Shown here: positions 47,901 to 60,684 of the stretch, one piece after another
Position numbering within the stretch: position 1 is the stretch's first letter
How the letters are laid out: the number at the start of each line of letters is the position of its first letter
From: Pipra filicauda
Lineage: Eukaryota; Chordata; Aves; Passeriformes; Pipridae
Length of the DNA stretch: 64,000 bases
Reading direction: 5' to 3'
Assembly: GCF_003945595.2 (NCBI RefSeq)
Contig: NW_024104292.1
Span: 2,054,756 to 2,118,755 of the forward strand
Program-made: the position numbers and the translations under genes
Notes under the pieces: generated by a model
Database searches by the model: none
What the model was told of the DNA's origin: nothing
Seen by the model: only the letters and a program-made list of their open reading frames with translations

Positions 47901-50639
47901 AAGAAAACCTAATAATCTAATCATGATTATTAATGTAATATGAAATGGCTGGTCCTATAATACATATAACTATAAATGATAGATAAGACACTTGCTGTCC
48001 TGTACACTAATATTGATTTAGAGGTGAGATCACTTGCCACAGAATTTACTGCAGCTTTAGTTTCAATTGCATGTAAAATTCTTAAAGCATACCCTATTTT
48101 TAAGAGCAAGTCCTTTCAGCTGCAACAAAGAGTTTCTCAGTGGCTGATCTAAACTGATTCATACAGTAAATATGGGATCACTGGAGCTGTAGCAGTTTTG
48201 GGATGATGACGAGCCCGATAAGCAGATGAGAGGGACATTTGTAGATGCTCTTCATTGCTTCTCTGTCAAAACTTTCCATTTGTCCATTTACTCTCATACT
48301 TGCTTCTTCTGAACAATATCAAACAAAATGTTCAATAACAAACAGAAATCATCTCAGAACTTCTGGCTGAAGAAGGAGAGTATTTGTAAAAAACTAACCA
48401 ATACTGCTGATGGACTCGTATTTTTTCTGTTTACACTTCATGTGAAGAACAGTAATGCTGTGATATGTCTTACATATAAGTTGTGAATCTATCAATATTT
48501 GGTGAAAATCATCTGCTGTCTCTCCTAGCAAAGACAATACTCGCTGACATAAAAAATTCTAATGCAAATTGTTGCTGTTTACCATCTTCTGAAGATTTCA
48601 GCTGGAAAACGTGTGAAAAGTAAAATGTAGTTGCCTTTCCACTTCCCTGTCTTTTTAATCTTTCTGCCTAACAATGAAAAAGAGAAATTGCATATAAAGT
48701 AAAACAAATATGCAAACTTTCAGAAGGCCTTCATTTGTGTGTTTGATGATCAGGTATTCTTTCTATCTCTGCCTCTCTTATCAGTTATGAAATTCTACAA
48801 TATTAATATAAAATTTATTATTGTTATTAATAATATATTCTTTTTTACATTTAGTATATACTCAGTTTGCTCATATTTACATACATACGTGCTAAAGAAA
48901 TTTTGTGTATATGTGTGTGTAACTGCTTTTGCTTCCAATCAAAGTCAGTTTGTGGTTTCAGCCACTATGACCTTTCACAGATGTGAAAGTGTGGCTTTCT
49001 GAATACCTATTAAAGTGTTCTTAAACATTTTCTGGTTATTATTCATATGTTTTTAATTAAACTCTGCCTTCTGCCTGATCTGGTTCATAATTGTTTTCAG
49101 CCTTTTGAAATTTGTCCTTTGAAAGTATCAAGTGTATATATCACTGGTTTGGACTTTCTTCTTTTTAATCATTGCAAATATTAAACAAAATCATCTCTCC
49201 CCCAGGCTAATGATATTCTTTATGAAGAATAATAATATCAAGTAAATTGTTTCATATCCTTGAGATTTTTGTGTTTACATTCTTATCGCTGATTGATTTA
49301 TGCAACTGCATTTGAGAAGAATTAGCATCGTGTAATGCAACTTGGGTAAAAGTCAGTGCAAAGTAGAACCATTTAAGGAACAGCAGAAGCCAAGTTATTT
49401 CTAGGGTGAAAGCTCAAGACAAGTCTTTTTCCTGGAAGACCTGACTTTTCTTTATTAGCATTAGTTTTTTTGGACGAGTGCTGCACTGGCTACCTGCCCT
49501 CCACACTCATGTGTCACTAGCATGCAGTTCTGTGACCTACAGGTTTTAAAAGTTTTGAATCCATCTTCAATTTTCTGTAACTACTGTAGTACAAATATAA
49601 TCCTCAGTTTGGTTTTTTAACTAAATTCATGAAAGCTGGAAACTTGGATGAGGGGGACACTTTTCTGTGATAATTATACAATTATTCTCATTCCTTCTCC
49701 CAAGGCCAAATGCAGCAGAGCTCTCACAGTTTTATCGTACAGTGATAACTGGCAGCTCTGGTGTGTGAGAACCATTCTGCAGGAATATGACGTATGTGGG
49801 GAGCAATGAAATGGAAAACGTGAGGTTATTTTCCCCTCTGAAATATCTGCATTTTGGATAGATATTTTGGTTGTTCTTTGAACTTTGAAAGGCAGAAACT
49901 AGTGGTACAGCAGACCTAAATAACCCCAGAGACATTAGCACTTGGGAAGAGCTTTCACAGAAAAATCTGTGCTTCCTTCTTACACCTGGCTGTGGGGGCA
50001 TTAATTTCCAGCAGTCCCCTTAGCAGGTCGGACAGACAGATCTTCACATCATACTGACAGTACAGTCCAATCTTATCTACTCTTCGCCCAAAAGAAATTG
50101 GGCCTCACAGTCATGAAGTCTCCTGGTAAAGATATCATCAGCTCACCCTCTTATCCATCTGGTTGTAGTTCACAATTGCTGGCTACTGCCAGATCTCTAA
50201 TATCTTCCACCAAAATCTCTCCTTCACAGTAAAAACATGACAAGCCGAAGCCCACAGTTGTAGAGAAAGCTACAGTGGAGAAAACAGGTTGATTTAACAG
50301 GCGTGGATGGGATGGGTTTTGTCCAGTTGCAATGCAGAGGAGGAACGGTGACTTAAAGCATCACAGACCTCTGTCTGTCACGCAGTGGGTGCCTAAAGTC
50401 TACTGTGCTCAGCAGCGCTGGTGAACAAAAAGGTAGGTTAAAGCTCTATCTTCATCTTTTTTGCTTCTGCCTGTCTGACTATGTGGCCTTGAATTCATGA
50501 CCTGGGTGACCAGGGCAGGAAATGCAGGTAAAGTGCAGAGTCTGGTTCTGTCAGACAGCACAGCTCTCACAGGGTGCCACTAGAGGTGCAGGGAGCAAAG
50601 GTGAACTTGGAAATGAAAGTCTTGATGTCTGCCGCATGA
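44906..50639. other. Non-repeat AT-rich DNA, no gene recognised
   Basis: Long stretch without a recognised repeat or gene. The scattered open frames (79 codons at 46,932; 87 codons at 48,739; 89 codons on the minus strand at 49,732-50,001) lack family features. A short stem (8 bp, 6-base loop) lies near 45,657-45,680. Confidence 0.55.
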
Positions 50640-50795
50640 AAAAAAAACTAGAAAACAAACAAAAATACACAAAAAAGCAAACAAAAACCCAACTAACTGA
50701 AGCATGTTTAAACAAGTTTCTCATCAGATTCACCAACCAAACAAAAAAAAACAAGAACAAAAAAAACCCCAAACAAAACAAAATAAAAAAAGAGT
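50640..50795. repeat. A-rich low-complexity tract with AAAC units
   Basis: The sequence is dominated by A runs interspersed with AAAC/AAAAC words, strongly strand-asymmetric. No poly-A retrocopy was identified upstream, so I call it simple sequence. Confidence 0.75.
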
Positions 50796-51397
50796 ACAGT
50801 ATGATATAATTTCTTGAGACAAAATTAAAGCATTACATTTTGCAGAGAAGTATAAGATTGTCCCGCAGAAAAATCCTCACTCAGCTGTAATGAAGATATT
50901 TTCCAGTTCCCTCCACCTCTGCTACAGCTTTCTGCATTTTTTCTGTATCTTAGGATTTTGAGAGGAGAAAAAACCACACACACAAAACCTGTGGCTTACT
51001 GAGTCACCTACTGGCACAGGGCCTTCTTTATATATCTTCTTAAAATGGTTGGCTTGGCACACCCTTTCTCTGAGCATTTCTAATGGATTGTTCTGTCTGA
51101 AATTAGGCCAAGCAGTTTCCTCAAAAGAATTGAAGATTTTAAAGGTTTAATACCATTCCTTTTCAGTTTAAATTTATCAGCTGATTTCATCCGCAGATTC
51201 GTAATGCTCTTCCCTACGCCCATCCAAAACAATGGGTTTATGCTTGTGCTCTATTACATTGTCTCTAATCTCAAAACAACCCAGAACTTCTCCAGCTGCT
51301 TCTACACTCATGGGACTGGTATTCACCCATGAAACAGATGACCCCTGCTTCAGTAACACAGTATCAATTTAATAAATCAACTTCCTCCGCAAGAATG
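50796..51397. other. Non-repeat DNA, no gene recognised
   Basis: Nothing was recognised. Confidence 0.5.
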
Positions 51398-51590
51398 TGA
51401 TTCCTGGAGGATGGTCAAGTGGTGGAGCAGGCTACCCAGAGAGGCTGGGCAGGCTTCATCCTTTGAGATTTTCAAACCCTGTACAGCCTGTTCTGCCCCT
51501 ATAACTGTCCCTGCTGAGAACTGGAGATTTGACTAACTACCTCTGGAGGTCCATTCCAGCCTGCATGATCCCACAGTACTTTCCCGGGTG
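51398..51590 (+). mobile_element. CR1 LINE, short 3' fragment
   Basis: CR1 3' UTR landmarks are present in order: GGAGCAGGCTACCCAGAGAG, CATCCTTTGAGATTTTCAAA and CTCTGGAGGTCCATTCCAGC, then CTGCATGATCCCACAG near the tail. It is heavily 5'-truncated. Confidence 0.9.
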
Positions 51591-52384
51591 TGTGTTCAGC
51601 AATTGATTTTTCTTTTAGTACAATATTAGATTTCATTTCTAATTAAAGATCTTTGTCCATATCCTGAAATTCAATCATGGTTTCCAAAATATGCAGCTAT
51701 GCAAACATATATCAGTGCATCATCAACTTGCTCTTTGGGATTTTCTTCATGTAAAATTTAGTTAATTATCAGAGCTATCTCAAGAACTGTTGTCGTAAAC
51801 AGGCAGTGTTTTTTCTTTCTTTTAGTAGTTCTATATCAATTGTCTCCAGATTTTCCTGGCATCTTTTCTACCTACATGGTCCTACTGATAAACAGCAGTA
51901 GCACATAACAGTATGATATAAATTGCTGTTGAATTGGAACTGTGTTTTACCATAATGGAAATGTGCCTCCACTTTTACAGATTCGCTCTTATGTTTGAAT
52001 CTAACACTTTCTGACGCTGTCTGGGAGAGTCCAAGTAAATCTGTTTCTCTAGATTTTTTGTCTTCAAGATGAGTGTCAAGTTTTCTTGTGACAACTGCTT
52101 CTCACCTCAAAAATGTACAGTAGCCTAGCTCATAAAGATGCCTACAAGAATGAACACATTTTCTAACTCTACATGAATGTTTTCATTGACATGTGCCACA
52201 AATTAATTATTTTCTGGTAAAATGAAAAGATTTGATTTCCACGAGAAATGTTCTAAAACAATTGTGTTTACAGCCCTATTAAGAGTAGGGTTATTGAACA
52301 AATTATAGAATGTCAAGTACTAAAGCCCTTCCTAAGGACTTAATTGCGCAAAAGTGTCAGAACCTCATAAGATAATGTACAGAC
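51591..52384. other. Non-repeat AT-rich DNA, no gene recognised
   Basis: Nothing was recognised. Confidence 0.5.
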
Positions 52385-52741
52385 CTGTCCAAGAAAGGAG
52401 GATTTTTAGGAACTCCACCTCCATTTTTAAGTTCAGTATTACGCATGGAAACATTATTCCTAAGAAAACTCTCACTCTTTGAAATTTTCAAAGATGAGTT
52501 GGTATGAAAAGGAGAGAAGCATATGTGTTCAATACTGTGAGGATTAGTATAAAATCTGTTTCTGCTGTTTATTTCAATCTCACTGTTCTCATCATTTATT
52601 TGAAAATTCATTTTAGTATAACCTCCCAGGAGAAGTGAGTTCACTTTTTTATCCTTGATATTTGCTACAATATTACATTTATTCAACTTAGGCAAGCTAG
52701 AAACATAACAGGTGACGCTACAGAGCTGATGCTGAATTTTT
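52385..52741 (-). other. Candidate exon of an unknown protein (minus strand)
   Basis: On the minus strand, the pyrimidine-rich acceptor TTTTTATTTTCCAG sits directly before 52,741 and a donor-like CAG|GTCTGT follows 52,385. The 357 bases between are open in one frame with no stop, and the length is a multiple of three with matching phases at both ends. The encoded segment is polar and Ser/Asn/Lys-rich (for example ISKSESFLRNN, GGGVPKNPPFLDRS), with no domain, signal or membrane segment I recognise. A chance frame of this length is not rare in AT-rich DNA, so this remains a weak call. Confidence 0.22.
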
Positions 52742-54514
52742 CTGGAAAATAAAAATTGTAGTGAATAAATCCCTGCAATATTTGTTTAAAATAGTTCTGA
52801 ATCTTGTGCAACACCAGTTTGAGTTCTATATAAAACATATAACACATTTATACTAATTATGTTGATATGCAATTACTTATATAAAACCATAACAAAATTC
52901 TGGACTTGTGAAATTGATATGATTTTTGGCATTCACTTGAGAGAACAAAAATTTCATTCAGCGTGAATTTTCAAAAGTAATACAATAACCTTTGAAAAGC
53001 GATAACATGCTAGTTCTTAGCAAATTACTCCGTAGTTCAAAAGAAGGGGAAAAAAGTCCTTAGTAGGATTCTGGATTTATTTTGTGTGACAACAGCAAAT
53101 GCTTTAAGCTGTAAATTATTTAAAAGTGTAGCACACTGTGACATTTCTTTAGTTTCAAATCACTGAATTTGTAATGCAGTCAACTCTGTAGACAGAAGCA
53201 TTTCTATGTGGTGCATGCAAAACATTTCTTCACCTAATTAAAAAATGTAACAAATTGTATGATGCCCAGTGGGACTATATATTGGGCTACGTCTAGATGT
53301 CATGGAGACATGGACTAACAAAGAAAGGATTGAAAAAAATTAACCCAGTTTCCCTCTGTTATCCACTGACACTAGGGGACTGTAAGTCAGGGGAAGACAC
53401 TCAGTCCTTGATTCTGCCAAACCTACAAAAATGTTTAACATCATTATTGCTTGTCCTTTAAATACTAGATGTGAATTTTGTGTAGCTTTTATTCTTTTTG
53501 GTCTATCTCAAAATACTTTGCAAACGGGACACATATCCTTATTGGATTTTTATATAAAGAAAATATTTCTTTTGTTACATATCTTAGCATTCTTATTTCT
53601 TTTACCTTACCTTGTAAAACATATAAGAAAAATTTCTTCATAAAAGGAAAATATATCAAGCCAAAGAGAGGAATGGTGTCCTTGTGCTCCTTTTGATGAT
53701 GGGACTATTGATATTATTTCTGTTCAATATTTCTCTAAACCGGGCAGAATCAAAGGTGCATTTATCGAGGTACTGGGGCTGTAATGTGACGTTTCCATCA
53801 GGCAAATCCAGCACTGTCTTGTAGGTATGAGCACATTTCCATTAGATTGCTACTGTGAAAAATGTTACAGTAGAGGAGCCATATCTTTTTTTTTACTTAG
53901 ATATTAATAAATCTTGTCCATTGGGATAGCAGCAGGTTAGCAAGAATAACAAAAACTTTTAAATATGTTGAAAGAAAAAGTCAGTAGCCCTCCTTTGCAG
54001 CCATCCCTCATGGCACTTAATTGTCGTTTCAAACTTCACTTCATCACCTTGGTGAGCTAATGCACTCTACAGCCTCACCAGATGTATTTCTCTCAGATGC
54101 TGTAAGCACTTCTCATGGCTTCACCCTCATACCCCCCTCCTGAGAAACAGTCTTGAGAGGATGTTTATATGTTAAAAAAAAATTGCAGGAGAACTATGGA
54201 TGAGAAATACCAATTCTACTGTAGCCTATGAAGTGATCTACATTTCTTTCAATTCAGTGAAATGGGATCACATAGTTAGAGACACACAAACCAGGGAAGA
54301 AAAACAGTGAAATGCCTATTGTAAAACTGTAGCCAAATGCCAAGGATATATGTGAAAGAGAAGAGAAACAGAAAGCAACAGAATTATACCAATAAAATTA
54401 TATACAACACATACCTGTCTCTCTAGATACATCTGCAGTCAAGACTCTATTCTCTTCCTAGATGTACTACCTACAAGAGTAAATCCATTGACTTTAATTG
54501 CATTTATTTCAGTA
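52742..54514. other. Non-repeat AT-rich DNA, no gene recognised
   Basis: Nothing was recognised. Open frames at 53,431-53,696 overlap in two registers and look like chance. Confidence 0.5.
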
Positions 54515-54590
54515 TTACCTTTATTTTATTTTTATTACAATTATTTATTTTATTATTTATTGATTGATTGAATTTATTTTAATTGAATGG
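54515..54590. repeat. TTTA/TTGA-rich tetranucleotide tract
   Basis: Degenerate runs of TTTA and ATTG units (TTTATTTTATTATTTATTGA-like), typical of an old AT-rich simple repeat. Confidence 0.7.
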
Positions 54591-54689
54591 GTGACAGAGG
54601 GTCATGTACTGATGTCCGATCATTGCCTTTTCTTCTAAGATCAGTATTGCCTTTCTGCCAAGTAAAATGTGTCCTTGGACTTGACTTGT

Positions 54690-56440
54690 CATAGAATCAC
54701 AGAATAATTTAGGTTGGAATAGAGCTTTAAGATCATCAAGTCCAACTGTTGACCCAACACTGCCAAGTCCAGCACTAAACCATGTCCCTAAGTATTACAT
54801 CTACACATCTCTTAAATACCTGTAGAAGTGTGACTCCATCACTTCCCTGGGCAATTTGTTCCAATGCTTTACAATCCTTTTGGTCAAGAAATATTTCCTA
54901 ATACCTGACCTAAGCCTCCCCTGGCACAACATAAGGTCACTTCCACTTGTTGTATTTGCTTATTATCTGGGAGAAGAGCCTGACCCCCACCTGGCTACAG
55001 CCTTCTTTCAAGTAGTTGTAGGGAGCAATAAGGTCTTCCCTGAGACTCCTCCCAGCTCCATCAGCCTTCCCTCATATGACACTCTCCAGACCCTCCACCA
55101 GCTCTGTTGCCCTTTTCTGGACTCACTCCAGCACTTCAATGTCTTTCTTGTTGTAAGGGGTCCAGAACTGAACACAGGATTTCAGGTGTAGCCTTATCAG
55201 TGCTGAGTACTTCCCTAGTCCTGCTGGCCACACTACTCCTGATACAGGCCAGGATGCAATTGGCCTTCTTGGCCAGCTGGGCACACTGCTGTCTCATGTT
55301 CAGCTGATTGTTGAACAGCATCCCCAGATCGTTTTGGGACAAGCAGGTTTCCAGCCACTTTGCCCCCAGCCTATAGCACTTCATGGGGTTGTTGTGACCA
55401 AAGTGCAGGACCTGGCATTTTGCCTTATCGAACCTTATGTAATTAGTCTCAGCACATCAATCCAGCCTGTCCAGAGCCCTCTTCAGAGCCTTCCTACAGT
55501 CCAGCAGATCAACACTCTCACCCAACTTGGTGTTGTCTGCAAACTTACTGAAGGTGCACTCAATCCCCCCATCCAGGTTTGTCGAGCTTATGCCTTCCAT
55601 AAGCCCATGTTGACTGGGCCTGATCCTCTGATTGTGCTGTACTTGCCACACAGTGGCACTCAAGGTAATCTGTTCCATGACCTTCCCCAGCACTGAGAGA
55701 TTATTTGCTGGATTCTCCTTCCAAACCTTCCTGTATACGGGCAGCATGTTTGTCATCTTCAAGTCAACTGGGACCTCACCAGCTATCCGGGACTGCTGAT
55801 AGATGATGGAAAATTTCATGGTCAGCTCTCCTGCCAACTGCCTCAATACCCTTCAGTGGACCTCATCCAGTACCGTAGAATTGTGTGTATCTAAGTGCAG
55901 GTCACTAATCATTTCTTCCTGAATTGTGGGAGTTTCATTCTGCTCCCCATCCTTATCTTCCATTTCAAGGGGCTGGGTACCCTGCAAACAAGTGGTCTTA
56001 CTATTAAAGACTGAGGCAAAGAAGGCATTAAGAAGTCTTTTCCTCAGCCTTTCTCACTATGTTTCCCTCCTCCATCCAAAAAAGAGATTCTCCTTACCCT
56101 TCCTTTTGTTGTTAATGTATTTATAGAAACATTTTTTATTGTCTTTTATGACAGTAGTCAGATTCAGTTCTAGTTGATCTTCTAATTTTCTCCCTGCCTA
56201 ACTTCACTACATCCTTGTAGTCCTCCCAGGTTGCCTGTCCCTTATTCCAAAGGTCAAATGAGACCTTTCCCTGAGTTCCAGCCAAAGCTCTCTGTTCATC
56301 TTTTGCTGTTCAGCCAGACCACTCTTCTTCCCCATTGGCTTCTCTTTCAGCTCATCCCAGTGGCCTGTCCTGCACCTGTAAGATTTTCTTCTCAGAGAAT
56401 GTCCTCAGTAGAGGACATTTGTGGTCTGGATAGTTTTTGA
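54690..56440 (-). mobile_element. CR1 LINE, long copy (1.75 kb), internally deleted
   Basis: This is the largest CR1 in the window. Its inverted tail CATAGAATCACAGAAT lies at 54,690. The antisense 3' UTR follows (CCATCACTTCCCTGGGCAAT, GCCTCCCCTGGCACAACAT), then the RT region to about 55,860. Next comes the segment between endonuclease and RT (ACTATTAAAGACTGAGGCAA, antisense of the EKAEVLNAFFASVF-type sequence), reaching about 56,440. Several frameshifts and stops are visible. Part of the RT palm is missing near 55,580. Confidence 0.9.
55136..55846 (-). pseudogene. CR1 ORF2 reverse transcriptase remnant
   Basis: The frame 55,846-55,457 (minus) reads LSIIYQQS-like fingers (here FSIIYQQSRIAGEVPVDLKM), then LGKVMEQITLSATVWQVQHN and RPSQHGLMEG. 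It then jumps within a few residues to GIECTFSKFADNTKLG. FADN stands where active CR1 has FADD. The jump removes the stretch that normally carries motifs A and B, so the palm is largely deleted in frame. A second frame, 55,384-55,136, continues with the thumb ([20 protein letters not shown]), so a frameshift lies near 55.4 kb. It is non-functional. Confidence 0.8.
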
Positions 56441-57411
56441 GCACAGCTTCATTTAATTGCATGTATACATAGAACAGAGAGGTGGAGACTTACCAAGCAG
56501 CTATTACAGCCCAAATCCGGCCAGATTCCTTAAGTGCAACATTGTCTGGGAACAACTCCAATCAAATCTACCACAAGCAATTCTGGTGTTGATACCACAC
56601 TTTCTCTACATGGAAAACAAATGAACAAACAAAAAAAGATCTCCAGTATTGAAACTTTCTTAAATTTTCAGAAGGTTGTATATCAATGCTATAGACACTG
56701 TTCACAGGAGTATTCTATGTCATTATGCCATTACTCGTTAAGAAAATGTTTCAAACATGAAAATGCACTTACTCAATAATTATTATTTTCATAATTCTTG
56801 AAATATACTTTTAAAACAGCTCTTGGAGAGGCCACAAAACATTCCTTTTTTGAGGCAATTTTGATAAAATTTATGAAAAATATTTTAAATCCACTTTCTT
56901 TGGGATCACTGGACAATAAGTGTTGACTTTGCTGACAGAAATTGTGTTTTGGCAGCAATCCACATGCCTGGAGACAGATTCTTTCATGAATTTGAGATGG
57001 AATTGTTCCAGTGCTATCTCCATTTAAGCCAACTAGGGGTCTGGGCCACAGCTAAACTTCAGATGTACTTATCTAATTAGCTGCCTACCTGAGGTGTATC
57101 TTAACTACGAAGCTATGTACAATTCTTTATACCATAATCACTGAAGGGAGCAGCACAGCAAACAATGCTTATTAGAAACTTCTGTAAGCTAGTCACATTC
57201 CTAACATCTGGAATATAATATATTATTAACAACTAAGTAAATGAGTAACAGAATACAGGAAGATTATAACAGTTATAATGTGTTACCAAAGCAAGATTAA
57301 ATAGTCTCAGGAATGTGGCATGGTGTGTAGCTAAGCTGATTTATTCACAAGCTCAAGGAGTTTAGAGCAATATCTTTAAAGGGCAATGGGGAAAGGCTAC
57401 AAAATGAAAGC
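56441..57411. other. Non-repeat AT-rich DNA, no gene recognised
   Basis: Nothing was recognised. It ends at GAAAGC (57,406-57,411), the possible left target-site repeat of the LTR that follows. Confidence 0.5.
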
Positions 57412-57767
57412 TGTCGTAAGGCAAAAATTGTGTGAACAATTTTCTTTGCATTTCTGTGTGTTTCACCTTGGCATGGCTGGGTGCAGATAGTAAAAAATGC
57501 TGCGCCACTAATATGGCTGCAGGCCTTGTGCCAAGATGCCAAGGAGGAGTTTTGGCAGGTGAATAAAGTTTTCTCATCTCCTATGACCACCTGTTGTGGT
57601 CCAATTAGCAGTGGACAGCAAAGCATGTTTTCCTTATGTAACCAATGTTGTGTGAAGAAGAAGCTGAGCGTCATGAGCACTATATAATCTGTCTTTTTCC
57701 TAATAAACCCGGCATTTGCCTGATCATATTGATCCTGGAGCAATCTGTCCATACCCTTCCATCGAAA
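57412..57767 (+). mobile_element. Probable solo LTR of an avian endogenous retrovirus (ERVK-like)
   Basis: The about 356-base segment starts with TGTCGTAAGG. It contains TATATAAT (57,681-57,688) with AATAAA (57,702-57,707) only about 20 bases downstream, the compact arrangement of alpha/beta-type retroviral LTRs. The direct repeat GAAAGC (57,406-57,411 and 57,768-57,773) would fit a 6-bp target duplication. No gag, pol or env sequence adjoins, hence solo. The 3' end does not finish in CA, so the edge may be misplaced or mutated. Confidence 0.55.
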
Positions 57768-57773
57768 GAAAGC

Positions 57774-58544
57774 CAAGTATTGCTTTCTTCATTTGCTTTC
57801 ATTGTTCTACCTGCTTTCAGAGCTGTTCTGAGAGCAAAAGTTGTAAAAGCAATTAATAGTAATGAAGAAAGAACTCTCCTAGAACTTTGCACCTCCCGCA
57901 TGACCCAATGTGTGCATCCCACTGTCCAGGTCACTGTCACATGCCACTGCTGGCATGTAGCCCATACGTGGAATTTGATAGGTTTAGAAGGGAGGCTGGA
58001 ATCAAAGACCACAACTCTCTCTGCCTTTAAACCACCAAGCTGGATGATGCTCTCAATTCACTTCTTAAAATGAACTAGAAGGAAAGTATTTTGTTTGGCT
58101 TGTCCCTCAGATGACTTGAACAAAAGATATCCATTAGTCTGTCAGCACTTATGAGACAGTCATTAAAATCTGTCCTGAACACAGCAGTTCCCACTGATTT
58201 TACAGGAATCCCAAGACAAGGTTTTCAGTGGGGGTGCATCACAATTACATGGACACTAGAAGCATTATACTCATTTCTACTATCTAAAAAGATAAGCAAT
58301 ATGTATGAAGTTAAAATGGGGATTTGTGTCTGAAGCACTAAGAAAAATCACAGAAGGTAAGTTTTCAGTTTGTTTTGATATTTGCGCCTTTGGCCAACTT
58401 CTATGTGAGCAGAATTGTGGAAATAACTTTTCCAGCTCTCAGAGTGGGACACAAAAGTATCAGCAGGTATTTACAGCCGCAGGGCTTAAATTGACAGAGG
58501 TGTTTGCAGCATTTCCTAGTCTATATATGGGGAATATTGCAAAA
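57774..58544. other. Non-repeat DNA, no gene recognised
   Basis: Several overlapping open frames on both strands (57,645-58,073 plus; 58,012-57,680 minus) run out of the LTR. None resembles a retroviral or host protein. Confidence 0.5.
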
Positions 58545-59155
58545 GTAAATATGAGTCAACGCTGTGCCCTGGTACCCAGGAGGGCAAACTGCATCCAGCT
58601 GGTCCAAAGATATTATTATCCTGGTATATTCAGTGTTGGACCAGCCTCACCTTGAGCACTGTGGGCATTTCTGGGCCTCACAATTTAAAAGGGATGTTCT
58701 TGAATGAATCTAGAGGCAACAAAGCTGGTGAAAGGGCTGGAAGAAATATCCTGCGAGGAGCAGCTGAGGACTCTGGTTTGTCTACACTGGAGGAGAGGAG
58801 GCTGAGGGGCCTCATTGCTCCTGCAGCTTCCTGAGGAGGGGAAATGGAGAGGCAGGTACTGAGGTCTTTCCCCCCCCCCCGCATCCAGTGATAAGGCACC
58901 TGGAAATGGTTCAGAGCTGCACCACGGGAGGACATTAGGAAGCATTTCTTTACTGAAAGGGTGGTTGAACACTGGAACAGGCTTCCTAGAGACTTAAGCA
59001 ACGCCCCGAGGCTGTCAGTGTTTAAGAGGCATTTGGACACACCCTTAACAACATGCTTTATCTTTTGGTCAGCCCAAAAGTGGTCAGGCAGTGGGGCTGG
59101 ATGATCATTGTCAGTCTCTTCCAACTGTAATAGACTGTTCTATTCTCTGTGTTGT
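58545..59155 (+). mobile_element. CR1 LINE, RT end and 3' UTR
   Basis: The end of the RT region is seen (GGAGGGCAAACTGCATCC, then TTGGACCAGCCTCACCTTGA). The 3' UTR follows: GGCAACAAAGCTGGTGAAAG, GGAGGAGAGGAGGCTGAGGG, GAACACTGGAACAGGCTTCC and CTTCCAACTGTAATAGACTG at the end. A C11 run (58,870-58,880) interrupts the middle. It is 5'-truncated near 58.55 kb. Confidence 0.9.
58870..58880. repeat. C11 homopolymer inside CR1
   Basis: Eleven consecutive C after TTT. It is absent from the other CR1 copies in this window, so it is probably a slippage expansion. Confidence 0.85.
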
Positions 59156-60684
59156 AAATTAATATTTTCTTATGGCTTACTGTACAAATGCGGCAGGTTT
59201 TGCTTTTTTTATTCTTTGCAGTGCCACAGAATGTTGCTATAAAACCATTTGAGATAAAAATCCAGTGTTTCTGAAAACATGATGACAGGAATGTAACCAT
59301 GGCTGCAGGAACATTCAGTTCAGTCATAATTTAAGCAAATGAAGGGCATTAAGCATCAGAAGGGGCACTTCACATCTTTGGATTGGTATTTATAGTATTT
59401 TATAATATGGCAAACCTGACACCACAGAACAGGATAAAATGCTATAATAAGAAAACTGATTGATTAGTTAATGTCTCCATAGCACTTTTAAACATGAAAC
59501 ACTGCCAGCTTAATGCTAAGAAAGCAGTTGGATCAGCATGACATGTATAAGCCAAGACCAAAAATTACCCTTATAATGAAGTAATGCACTTGTTAGACTG
59601 TAGCACTTAAAATTCTTTTGTATTCCCTTCAATTATTACTATGGTCAAGCATTTTCTGGTGATCCATTGAATAAATGGTCAATTATTCTGTTGTACCAAA
59701 TACAGAGAAGCTGATACTACAGTTGCAGTATATCTAGAGCAAGCTTTATTCATTAGCTAAACAAAACATTATTCCTTAGAAAGCCAGTTATGGTTATCAT
59801 TCAAGAAAGAGTGTAGGAAATGACAGCTCGCAGCAACAACTTTCTGCTTTCAAGTAGATGCCTAGATTGATAGGAAGCTTTATGGGAATCCTGTACTCCG
59901 GACCAAGAGAAATTGATTCTTTTTGATTCCATTTAAGAGAGTAAGTATCAAGCAATACATAAACAACTTTTAGAATATTTAATTTGCAAGAAAATGGAAG
60001 GGAGTAGAGATAAAAGAAGAAATAATATAGGAGTTTCTTGATCAGACAATTTTAGGAATCTGAATGATGTAGTGAAGGACCAGTGACTCTCAGAACAAAA
60101 GTTTCCAGACTAACAGATTAACAGTTTTTTATGCACTATCAAAATCTTGAGATTCAAACAAATATTGTCCACGTTCTGCACTCAGACATCACTAACATGA
60201 CTGCAGAAGCAGCAGTGATGAAAGGCAAATTTTGTCAGTAGCATACAACATTTTATAAGTCATAAAAATATAATTATGGAATGTATTTTTTATACACTCT
60301 GCAGCTAATACGATTGAAAGTCATGCTTTTTATTTTTAATAGTAGTAAATTGTGGGCAGAACTGATGTCACCGCCTTTATTACAGTTGTCAAACTCTGCA
60401 CTACAAGAAGCTATTATCAGGCCTCACATAATTTCTAAACTAATCCTTTGTTTAATGCTCCATGCTGGGTTTCCTCCTCAGACTGGCTATTTCTGGGAAA
60501 TTTCAGACAAAATTGTTTTCCTCTTATTACTTTCTGGTAACGTTTTCTTTCAAAAGCTGTGTGGCCCTTTTTTTTCTGGATGAAGTTTTGGCAATTTGTC
60601 AAGCTGTGTGTTTACTACTACCCCACAAAAATAAACACGAAGGAAGCCAAGGTAGAAGGCTTTGTAACAGCTCTTTCCTCTCAG
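59156..60684. other. Non-repeat AT-rich DNA, no gene recognised
   Basis: Nothing was recognised. It ends in the pyrimidine tract CTCTTTCCTCTCAG that could serve as a splice acceptor. Confidence 0.5.

Noticed and set aside
54856..55696. Plus-strand frames of 111 and 120 codons
   Set aside because: They are antisense shadows of the minus-strand CR1 element.
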